A stretch of 6,745 nucleotides of DNA from Bacteroidia bacterium (GCA_030054235.1 JASGCG010000092.1:1-6745), one strand, 5' to 3'; positions 1 through 5,420 are shown, counted from the first letter of the stretch. Numbers and translations are program-made. The notes: generated by a model not told the origin, from the letters alone.

Positions 1-1
1 G

Positions 2-1204
2 ACCGAGTCCGAACGACTGGGCACGATCCTCTTCTCGCAGGGCCCCGATGCACTGCTTGCAGAGATCGGCGGCTTCGACCCCGTCGCCGTGGCTCGGGTG
101 CTCGATGCACTGAACAGTGGCGCCGCGATCCGACTGTATGACTCGCTGACCGAAGCCCAGCAGGTCGAGGTTCTCGAGGCCCTCGATCCGCGCGTGGTCT
201 TCCGGCTCGCCAACGCCCGGATCTTCCCCGAGCGCAGCGTGGGCCGCGTGATGTACTCCCCGCGCATCAGCGCGCGCCCCGATGACACCGTGGGCGCAAC
301 GATCGAGAAGGTCGGCGCGATGGATGCGAGTTCCAACGTGTTCGTGGTCTGGGTCGTCGAGCACGGCGGCAAGCTCGTGGGCTGGGTCCGCATGCAGGAT
401 CTGGTCACGCACGCATACGCGGCCACCATGGCCAGTGTGATGCACGCGACGGTGCCCCTGGTCAAGGCAACCGATGCGCTCTTCGATATCTACCGCCGTG
501 CGCTCTCCGAGCGCGTGCTCGAGTACGCCGTGCTCGATGATCGCTCGCGCTTCGTGGGCACGCTGCGGGCAGATGTCCTCTTTCGCGAGGCCAGCCTGGA
601 GCTCGGTGAACGTGGCGGCGAGAGCGTCGGGGTCGACCGTGACGAACGCCTGAGCACGCCCGTGAAGGAATCGCTCCTCAAGCGGCTGCCGTGGCTGGTC
701 CTCAACCTCGGCACGTGCTTCCTGCCCGCGGCGATCGTGGTGCTCTTCGAGGGAACGCTCAAGGAATTCGTGCTGCTGGCGTCGTTCCTGACGGTGCTCG
801 TGGGACAGACGATCAACACCGGCGAGCAGGCTCTGGCAGTCATGGTGCGGGCGATGACCTTCGCTGACATCAAGACCATCCGGCTTCAGTCGGCCTTGGC
901 GAAGGAGTTCATGGTCGGCTTGCTGCAGGGGCTGGTCTGTGGGCCGATCGCGGGCATCGGCATGTACGTGGCTGTCACCCTGAAGGACCAGCCCGAACCG
1001 ATGGCGCTGGCCGTGGCCACCGCCATCGCCACGCTCATCGCCAGCATCATCGCTGGGCTCTGCGGCACCGCGACCCCGTGGATCCTGAAGAAGTTCGGGT
1101 TCGACCCGGCGCTCACGAGCCACATTGCGCTGACCACGGTGACCGACGTCGCGAGCATCGCGCTGCTGCTGGGACTGGCGCAACTGCTCGTGCCGCTGTT
1201 CTGA
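2..1204 (+). CDS. mgtE: MgtE-family Mg2+ channel/transporter, 5'-truncated by window
   Basis: This encodes an MgtE-type magnesium channel of the inner membrane. The reading frame is open from nucleotide 2, so the true start lies upstream. The GTG at 89 is internal to the N domain and is probably not the start. In visible residues (1 = codon at nt 2), about 1-80 are the helical MgtE N domain. A CBS pair follows at about 83-137 and 142-194. A linker ending in KRLPWL leads to five hydrophobic segments at about 230-249, 255-279, 300-326, 333-357 and 372-399. The TM2 signature (usually GGNxGxQ followed by VR) reads TINTGEQALAVMVR, keeping N272, G274 and Q276. The TM5 motif TTVTD supplies Asp382, equivalent to the pore Mg2+-binding Asp of Thermus MgtE. 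In the family, the N and CBS domains sense cytosolic Mg2+ and close the pore. The family assignment is confident. The gene converges on gltX with a 69-bp gap. Confidence 0.9.
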   Translation, partial: TESERLGTILFSQGPDALLAEIGGFDPVAVARVLDALNSGAAIRLYDSLTEAQQVEVLEALDPRVVFRLANARIFPERSVGRVMYSPRISARPDDTVGATIEKVGAMDASSNVFVVWVVEHGGKLVGWVRMQDLVTHAYAATMASVMHATVPLVKATDALFDIYRRALSERVLEYAVLDDRSRFVGTLRADVLFREASLELGERGGESVGVDRDERLSTPVKESLLKRLPWLVLNLGTCFLPAAIVVLFEGTLKEFVLLASFLTVLVGQTINTGEQALAVMVRAMTFADIKTIRLQSALAKEFMVGLLQGLVCGPIAGIGMYVAVTLKDQPEPMALAVATAIATLIASIIAGLCGTATPWILKKFGFDPALTSHIALTTVTDVASIALLLGLAQLLVPLF

Positions 1205-1273
1205 GCGCGCGGTCGGCGCGGTTGCCGTGAACGCGGCGCGCTGCGACGAGGTCGTGCCGTTGGGCCTGATCAC
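1205..1273. terminator. Convergent mgtE/gltX intergenic region with two inverted repeats
   Basis: This 69-bp spacer separates two convergent genes. Next to the mgtE stop, AGCGCGC (1204-1210) pairs with GCGCGCT (1236-1242) around a 25-nt loop that contains a further CGCG/CGCG pair. At the gltX end, GGCCTGA (1263-1269) pairs perfectly with TCAGGCC (1274-1280) around a 4-nt loop, so the second arm contains the gltX stop codon. Neither stem is followed by a T run on either strand, so these are not canonical Rho-independent terminators. They may still act as weak bidirectional terminators or as 3'-end stabilising hairpins, which is inferred from position. Confidence 0.4.
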
Positions 1274-2926
1274 TCAGGCCGGCGCCGCGGCGAACGCCTG
1301 AATCGCCAACTCGATGCGGCGCAGCGTGCTCGCCTTGCCCAGGATGGCCAGCGTGTCGAAGATCGGTGGGCTGACCGTGCCGCCGCTGACCGCAATGCGC
1401 AAGGGCTGCGCTGCCTTGCCCAGCTGGCCGCCAGCATGTGCATCGGCGTAGGGCTTGACCGCGGCTTCGATACCGGCAGAGGTCCACTCGGTCACGCTGC
1501 CAAGCACCGGCAGCAGCGCGCGCAGGTGGTCGCAGCCGTTGGGTGACTCGCCGAGCATGGCCTTCTCGGTGTTCTTCGAACGCTCCCACGCGAGCGCCTC
1601 GTCGGCGATCACGAAGAAGCGATTGCCTCGGAACATGTCATCCAGGGTCTTGCTGCGTTCCTGGCTGGCCTTGGCGAGCATGGCGATCCCCTGCTCCCCG
1701 AGCCGGTCCATGAACGCAGCGTGGTACATGCGGCCGTGCGCGCTCGCCCGGCGCAGGAACTCCTCGTGCGGCATGCCGGTGATCGCATCGCAGTTGAAGC
1801 TCAGGAGCTTCACGCGGTCGAACTTGGCCGGCGTCTTGACCACTCGGCGTGGATCGAACGCGGTGCGCAGGAACTCAAGATCGAACTTCTCGATGTCGTT
1901 GCCCGGGCTCCAGCCGTTGAGCGCCAGGAAGTTGATGAGCACCTCGGGCAGGTAGCCCGAGCGCTTGAAGTCGTCGACGTTGATCTCGGGCAGCGTGATC
2001 CCGAGCACATCGGCGAGCTTCTGTCCGGTGTCGAGGTCGAGCTGCACGTTCTTGTCACCCAGCCATGCGGCCCACGCCGCGGGCTCGACCGTGCCCGCCG
2101 GCGGCTCGGTGAGCTTGCGTTCGGCCACCGCCTTGCGAAGCGCCTTGTCCTTGTCGCGCTTGCTCATCTTGCTGCCGTCAGGATTGCAGATGATCGGCAG
2201 GTGCGCGTAAGCCGGTCGGCGGAACCCCAGCGCATCCTGCAGGAGCATGTGCTTGGCCGTATTCGTGAAGTGCTCCTGCGCGCGCAGCACGTGTGAGACC
2301 TGCATGAGCTCGTCATCGACGACCACGGCGAAGTGGTAGGTCGGGAAGCCATCCGCCTTGCGGATCACGAAGTCATCGATCTCAGTCGCCGGGATCGTGG
2401 CCTCGCCCAGCACCTCGTCCATGATCGTCACGTCGTGGCCCGGGCACTTGAGGCGGATCACGGCAGGTACACCGGCGGCGAGCTTGGCCTTCACTTCGTC
2501 AGGGGAAAGTGCGAGCGCTGCGCGGTCGTAGCGATAGGGCTTGCCGGCGGCCGATGCGGCCTTGCGCTTGGCGTCAAGTTCGTCGCCGGTCTCGAACGCG
2601 TAGTACGCGTGCCCCGCATCGAGCAGTCGTTGCAGGTGGTGGTTGTAGATCTCCAGGCGCTCGCTCTGGAAGTACGGGCCGTGCGGACCGCCGCCGACGC
2701 CCTGCCACTCCGGTCCCTCGTCCCACAGGATGCCGAGCCAGTGCAGATCCTTGGCAAAGCCGATGCTCGCAGCATCGCTCGAGCGCTTCTGGTCGGTGTC
2801 TTCGATGCGCAGGATGAACGTGCCGTCGCGGCCCTTCGCAAAGGCCCAGCAGAAGAGCGCGGTTCGGGCGCCGCCCACGTGAAGGTGGCCGGACGGACTG
2901 GGAGCGAAGCGTGTGGCGATGCGCAT
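1274..2926 (-). CDS. gltX: Glutamyl-tRNA synthetase (GluRS)
   Basis: This class I aminoacyl-tRNA synthetase charges tRNA-Glu with glutamate using ATP in the cytoplasm. The N-terminus RFAPSPSGHLHVGGARTALF is diagnostic, with the HIGH motif as HLHVG at residues 14-18. IEDTD follows at 41-45, RAQEHFTNTAKH at about 215-226, and the KMSKS loop as KMSKR at 253-257. GYLPEVLINFLALNGWSPG (about 324-342) and the C-terminal tRNA-binding part ending in SGGTVSPPIFDTLAILGK complete the fold. At 550 residues it is longer than the usual 460-510. About 50 extra residues lie between KMSKR and GYLPE, where most bacterial GluRS have only about a dozen. Discriminating or non-discriminating specificity cannot be read here. 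The ATG at 2926 fits the family N-terminus exactly. No Shine-Dalgarno precedes it, but a TAGCCT box ends 9 nt upstream. It is transcribed divergently from the phosphoesterase gene. Confidence 0.96.
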   Translation of the reverse strand: MRIATRFAPSPSGHLHVGGARTALFCWAFAKGRDGTFILRIEDTDQKRSSDAASIGFAKDLHWLGILWDEGPEWQGVGGGPHGPYFQSERLEIYNHHLQRLLDAGHAYYAFETGDELDAKRKAASAAGKPYRYDRAALALSPDEVKAKLAAGVPAVIRLKCPGHDVTIMDEVLGEATIPATEIDDFVIRKADGFPTYHFAVVVDDELMQVSHVLRAQEHFTNTAKHMLLQDALGFRRPAYAHLPIICNPDGSKMSKRDKDKALRKAVAERKLTEPPAGTVEPAAWAAWLGDKNVQLDLDTGQKLADVLGITLPEINVDDFKRSGYLPEVLINFLALNGWSPGNDIEKFDLEFLRTAFDPRRVVKTPAKFDRVKLLSFNCDAITGMPHEEFLRRASAHGRMYHAAFMDRLGEQGIAMLAKASQERSKTLDDMFRGNRFFVIADEALAWERSKNTEKAMLGESPNGCDHLRALLPVLGSVTEWTSAGIEAAVKPYADAHAGGQLGKAAQPLRIAVSGGTVSPPIFDTLAILGKASTLRRIELAIQAFAAAPA

Positions 2927-2935
2927 GGGAGAGAG

Positions 2936-2941
2936 AGGCTA
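2936..2941 (-). promoter_or_regulatory. Candidate -10 box of gltX (TAGCCT)
   Basis: On the minus strand GGTAGCCT ends 9 nt before the gltX ATG. Initiation 6-7 nt downstream of the box would leave a leader of only about 2-3 nt, so the mRNA would be almost leaderless. The same GTAGCCT sequence precedes corA and glnN in this window. No convincing -35 hexamer was found. At that position lies an inverted repeat (2947-2963). Confidence 0.45.
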
Positions 2942-2946
2942 CCGCG

Positions 2947-2963
2947 GCAACCAGCATGGTTGC
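2947..2963. promoter_or_regulatory. Perfect inverted repeat in the divergent gltX/phosphoesterase region, candidate operator
   Basis: GCAACCA (2947-2953) and TGGTTGC (2957-2963) are perfect 7-bp inverted arms around GCA. The element starts 5 bp upstream of the gltX -10 candidate and covers the place where RNA polymerase would meet a -35 box. A dimeric regulator binding here could block or activate gltX, and possibly influence the divergent gene. This role is inferred from position only; it may equally be a chance palindrome. Confidence 0.35.
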
Positions 2964-3006
2964 ACGGGTGAGGTGAATGGAGGTCACGCCAGCGCGCCTT
3001 GCGCGT

Positions 3007-3012
3007 CATACT
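3007..3012 (+). promoter_or_regulatory. Candidate -10 box of the phosphoesterase gene (CATACT)
   Basis: CATACT matches TATAAT at four of six positions and ends exactly 6 nt before the ATG at 3019, the same distance as TAGCCT to the corA ATG. If used, transcription would start at or next to the A of the ATG, giving a leaderless message. It also argues for the 3019 start over the upstream ATG at 2977. No clear -35 element is visible. Confidence 0.35.
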
Positions 3013-3018
3013 CCCGCC

Positions 3019-3510
3019 ATGACGACGACTCCGCAGGTGCTGGGCGTGCTCTCCGACGTGCATCGCAAGATCGGTGCGGCCACGACCGCGATCGAGCTCC
3101 TGAAGCGGCATGGCGCAACGCGGTTCGTCTACCTCGGGGATGCCGAGGACGAGCGCGTGATCGATCTCTTTGCCGGTGAACCGTGCTCGCTCTGCCTGGG
3201 CAACTGCGACGACGATGCGCTGGGTGAGTACGCCCGGTTCCTCGGCCTGGACATGCACCCCGACGGTTCGGTGCTCACGGTCGATGGCGTGGAGGTGGCG
3301 TTCACGCACGGGCACCTGCAGTCGGTCGTCGATCGGTTGCTGCGCGGCGGGCCCGCATTCCTGTTGCATGGGCATACTCATGTGCGCTGCGATGAGCGCG
3401 CAGGTCCGACCCGCATCGTCAATCCTGGCGCGTTCGTGCGGGTCGAGCGGGCGACCGTGGCGCTGATCACGCCGGCGCTTGACCGCGTCGAGTTCCTCGA
3501 CGTGCCCTGA
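3019..3510 (+). CDS. YfcE/MJ0936-type metallophosphoesterase
   Basis: This 163-residue protein belongs to the calcineurin-like metallophosphoesterases, close to the small single-domain YfcE/MJ0936 phosphodiesterases, which use two divalent metals to hydrolyse phosphodiester model substrates. All metal-ligand blocks are present in order: SDVH (Asp13, His15), LGD (Asp41), GNCD (Asn62), THGH (His97) and HGHTH (His117, His119, His121). NPGA at 135-138 is the usual C-terminal signature. The first block normally reads SD-x-HG, and here the Gly is replaced by Arg. The protein looks soluble and cytoplasmic, with no signal peptide or membrane segment. The physiological substrate is unknown for most of the family. 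An in-frame ATG at 2977 would add 14 residues (MEVTPARLARHTPA) and has GAGGTGA directly against it, too close for good Shine-Dalgarno spacing. I prefer 3019 because it matches the family N-terminus and sits 6 nt after a -10-like box. Confidence 0.85.
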   Translation: MTTTPQVLGVLSDVHRKIGAATTAIELLKRHGATRFVYLGDAEDERVIDLFAGEPCSLCLGNCDDDALGEYARFLGLDMHPDGSVLTVDGVEVAFTHGHLQSVVDRLLRGGPAFLLHGHTHVRCDERAGPTRIVNPGAFVRVERATVALITPALDRVEFLDVP

Positions 3511-3535
3511 CGCCGCGGGTCGGGCCGCACTGCGT

Positions 3536-3569
3536 GCCGGCTCCGCACGTGGAGCGCGGCGCTTGCGCC
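3536..3569. terminator. GC-rich hairpins downstream of the phosphoesterase gene
   Basis: GCCG plus GCTCC (3536-3544) pairs with GGAGC and CGGC (3551-3555, 3557-3560) around GCACGT, with one bulged G at 3556. An overlapping competing stem is GGCGC-TT-GCGCC (3558-3569). No T run follows, so a canonical intrinsic terminator is not supported. The position, 25 nt after the stop codon and about 50 nt before the next gene, suits a transcript 3' end or an intercistronic structure. The rest of this 111-bp gap (3511-3621) shows no clear promoter. Confidence 0.3.
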
Positions 3570-3621
3570 ACGATCATCAGGCCGCTGCATCCTGCGCCGG
3601 GCGGCGCGCGAACCCGTTCGC

Positions 3622-4089
3622 ATGCCGTGGCTTCTTGTCCTCCATGCCGCCGCCACCTGCTTCATGGCGGGCGTCATCTGGATCATCCAGGTCGTGCACT
3701 ACCCGCTCTTCGGCATGGTCGGCGCCGATGGATTCGCTGCCTATGAGCGGTCGCATGCATCGCGCATCACGCCCGTGGTCGGCACGGCCATGCTCATTGA
3801 GGCGGCCTGCACCGGCTTGCTGCTCCTGGCCATGGGTGACCTTGCGGCCCGCGGCATTCCGCGCTGGGTTCCTCTGGCCGGCGCGGTGCTTCTGGCCACG
3901 ATCTGGCTGAGCACGTTCGCGATGCAAGTTCCCCTGCACGGTCAGCTCGCGCAGGGGTTCGACGACGCTGCGCACGCAGCGCTCGTGCGTTCCAACTGGA
4001 TCCGCACGATCGGGTGGAGCCTGCGCGCCGCGCTCGCCGCGTGGCTGCTGGTTGCGTGGATGGGTGGCTCGACCGGCGACGGTCGCTGA
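3622..4089 (+). CDS. Uncharacterised four-helix integral membrane protein
   Basis: I do not recognise a named function. The 155-residue protein has four hydrophobic segments at about 3-24, 50-72, 82-102 and 128-148, with no long soluble domain, so it should be an inner-membrane protein. Polar and aromatic residues at the membrane edges look conserved-family-like: QVVHYPLF (23-30), GFAAYERSH (37-45), IWLSTFAMQVPLH (94-106), GFDDAAH (112-118) and RSNWIRT (123-129). The two halves look duplicated: His26 and His106 are each followed exactly 17 residues later by RSH..R or RSN..R, suggesting a 2+2 helix repeat. His, Gln, Asn and Arg near helix ends could bind a metal, cofactor or polar substrate, but this is inference. 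The ATG at 3622 gives an immediate hydrophobic start. No Shine-Dalgarno or TAGCCT box was seen before it. It lies 111 bp after the phosphoesterase gene and 71 bp before corA. Confidence 0.75.
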   Translation: MPWLLVLHAAATCFMAGVIWIIQVVHYPLFGMVGADGFAAYERSHASRITPVVGTAMLIEAACTGLLLLAMGDLAARGIPRWVPLAGAVLLATIWLSTFAMQVPLHGQLAQGFDDAAHAALVRSNWIRTIGWSLRAALAAWLLVAWMGGSTGDGR

Positions 4090-4119
4090 GCGCTGAACAA
4101 GGAGCACTGGGCGCTGAGC
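4085..4119. repeat. Degenerate heptanucleotide tandem repeat (GCTGAGC unit)
   Basis: Five consecutive 7-bp units can be read in phase: GCTGAGC, GCTGAAC, AAGGAGC, ACTGGGC, GCTGAGC. Units 1 and 5 are identical, unit 2 differs at one base, and units 3 and 4 keep two to five matching positions. The array overlaps the stop codon of the membrane-protein gene (TGA at 4087-4089) and fills half of the gap before corA. It resembles a decayed short tandem heptamer array. Units 3 and 4 are weak, so chance contributes some uncertainty. Confidence 0.4.
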
Positions 4120-4148
4120 ATGGTCGTCCGTCGGGCGCGGGCTCCCGG

Positions 4149-4154
4149 TAGCCT
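4149..4154 (+). promoter_or_regulatory. Candidate -10 box of corA (TAGCCT)
   Basis: GGTAGCCT is followed by GCCAGC and then the corA ATG at 4161, so the box ends 6 nt before the start codon. Transcription would begin at about the A of the ATG, predicting a leaderless mRNA. The motif is identical to that before gltX and glnN. No good -35 hexamer lies 16-19 bp upstream. Confidence 0.45.
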
Positions 4155-4160
4155 GCCAGC

Positions 4161-5309
4161 ATGCTGCTCTCCACGCGCAAGCGGCTGATGCCGCGGGCCA
4201 ACCTTCCGCCGGGCACGCTCACGGCGGAGCCCTCGACACGGCCCACCATCGTGCAGCTCATGACCTTTGGCCATGGCACGAGCGCCGAGCGCGTGCTGGA
4301 AACCCCTGAGTCGATCCGCTCGCTCGAACTGCCCGAACATCAGGTGGCGTGGGTCAACGTCGATGGTCTCGGTGATCTGGCCATCCTCGAAGCCGTGGCG
4401 CAGCGTTTCGGGATCCATCCCCTGGCGATGGAGGATGCCGTCGACACGGCGCAGCGCGCCAAGATCGACGTGTACGGCGATCACTCGTGCATCATCCTGC
4501 CCATGCCGTTCCTGGCCGAGCGGCACTTCCGCACGGAACAGGTCGCGCTCATGCTCGGGAAGGGCTGGATCGTCACCGTGCAGGAAGGCGGCGATGGCGA
4601 TTGCCTTGATCCGCTGCGCCGGCGCATCCGCGACCACAAGGGCCGCATCGCCAGCGGTTCATCCTCGTACGCGGCGTATGCCATCGTCGACACCGTGATC
4701 GATGCATACTTCCCGCTCATCGAGCGGCTCGAGCAGCGCATCGAGCAGCTCGAGGACGAGGTGATCTTCCGCACGACCGGCGACGACATCGTGCGGATCC
4801 GCCACCTCAAGCGCGACATCGCCACGCTGCGGCGGGCGGTGTGGCCGCTGCGCGATGCCGTGAGCGCGATGCTCTCGGCCGATCACGTTTTCTCGCCCGA
4901 GGACCGGCTCTACCTGCGCGATGCCTACGACCACGTCGCGCGCGTGCTCGACATGCTCGACAACGCGCGTGCGATCGCCGCCGACCTGACCGACATCTAC
5001 ATGGCCGTCACGAGCAACCGCATGGGCGAAGTGACCAAGGTGCTCACGATCATCGCCACGATTTTCATGCCGCTCTCGTTCATCGCGGGGCTCTACGGCA
5101 TGAACTTCGACCCCGAGCGCAGCCCGCTCAACATGCCCGAGCTCGACTGGTATTACGGTTACCCGTTCGCTCTCGCCCTGATGGCGGGCACAGCGATCCT
5201 GCTCCTGCTCTTCTTCCGGCGCCGCGGCTGGCTCGGAACGACCTTCCTGCGGGTGCAGTCGCGCCGGCCCGCTGCGGCACGCGATCGATCGCACGCGCGG
5301 GGTGCCTGA
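4161..5309 (+). CDS. corA: CorA-family Mg2+ (Co2+/Ni2+) channel
   Basis: This encodes CorA, the homopentameric inner-membrane channel for Mg2+ and, in many members, Co2+ or Ni2+. The 382-residue protein has a cytoplasmic alpha/beta domain at about 25-150 (for example AWVNVDGL, HPLAMEDA, IDVYGDHSCIILPMP), then long helices at about 165-290 rich in charged heptads (IERLEQRIEQLEDEV) that form the funnel. TM1 is at about 294-312, followed immediately by the hallmark YGMNF with GMN at 313-315, which forms the selectivity filter. A periplasmic loop contains NMPEL (324-328), and TM2 is at about 334-352. An unusually long basic tail of about 30 residues (353-382, Arg-rich) follows the KKR-like membrane stop FFRRRGW. 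Length and architecture otherwise match typical CorA. The ATG at 4161 is preceded by a TAGCCT box and no Shine-Dalgarno. An alternative ATG at 4188 would remove nine residues. Channel gating by cytosolic Mg2+ is known for the family. Confidence 0.94.
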   Translation: MLLSTRKRLMPRANLPPGTLTAEPSTRPTIVQLMTFGHGTSAERVLETPESIRSLELPEHQVAWVNVDGLGDLAILEAVAQRFGIHPLAMEDAVDTAQRAKIDVYGDHSCIILPMPFLAERHFRTEQVALMLGKGWIVTVQEGGDGDCLDPLRRRIRDHKGRIASGSSSYAAYAIVDTVIDAYFPLIERLEQRIEQLEDEVIFRTTGDDIVRIRHLKRDIATLRRAVWPLRDAVSAMLSADHVFSPEDRLYLRDAYDHVARVLDMLDNARAIAADLTDIYMAVTSNRMGEVTKVLTIIATIFMPLSFIAGLYGMNFDPERSPLNMPELDWYYGYPFALALMAGTAILLLLFFRRRGWLGTTFLRVQSRRPAAARDRSHARGA

Positions 5310-5314
5310 CGCCC

Positions 5315-5344
5315 CGATCCCCCGGATCGATGGGCAAAAAGCCC
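5315..5344. terminator. Two adjacent hairpins between corA and glnN
   Basis: CGATCC (5315-5320) and GGATCG (5324-5329) pair perfectly around CCC, starting 6 nt after the corA stop. Three bases later, GGGC (5332-5335) and GCCC (5341-5344) pair around AAAAA. No T run follows either stem, so intrinsic termination is uncertain. The second stem abuts the TTGATA box of the glnN promoter, so it may instead be a protein site or a boundary between the two transcription units. Confidence 0.4.
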
Positions 5345-5374
5345 TTGATAACGCGAGCGGATCGCCCGTAGCCT
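5345..5374 (+). promoter_or_regulatory. Candidate housekeeping sigma promoter of glnN (TTGATA-N18-TAGCCT)
   Basis: TTGATA at 5345-5350 matches the -35 consensus TTGACA at five of six positions. TAGCCT at 5369-5374 is the same -10-like box found at gltX and corA, and the spacer is 18 bp. Initiation near 5381 would leave a leader of about 40 nt before the ATG at 5421. This is the best-formed promoter in the window. The leader begins with a 10-bp palindrome, CGCGATCGCG (5384-5393). Confidence 0.55.
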
Positions 5375-5420
5375 TGTCGGATCCGCGATCGCGCGGCCCG
5401 AACCACCTGCACGGACCACC

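Noticed and set aside
89..91. GTG as the start codon of mgtE
   Set aside because: The frame stays open to the first bases of the window and the upstream residues (ALLAEIGGFDPVAVARVL) continue the helical N domain, so the gene is best read as truncated.
1721..2971. Open frames of 191 and 212 codons on the plus strand opposite gltX
   Set aside because: They are antisense to conserved GltX blocks including HIGH and KMSKS, with compositional bias and no family resemblance.
2977..3018. ATG at 2977 as the phosphoesterase start
   Set aside because: It would add 14 residues not expected in the family, its GAGGTGA is too close to the ATG, and the alternative ATG at 3019 lies 6 nt after a -10-like box as at corA. 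It cannot be fully excluded.
2491..3381. A 296-codon minus-strand frame across the gltX start and the phosphoesterase gene
   Set aside because: It overlaps the N-terminus of GltX in another frame and the whole metal-binding core of the phosphoesterase. Its sequence is Arg/Ser/Thr-rich shadow translation.
5281..5393. Cluster of GATC sites and palindromes such as GCGATCGATCGC (5281-5292), considered as a methylation or origin-type region
   Set aside because: GATC and CGATCG are frequent throughout this window, about three times chance expectation in the first kilobase, so the local cluster is not exceptional. No DnaA-box-like array or AT-rich segment accompanies it.
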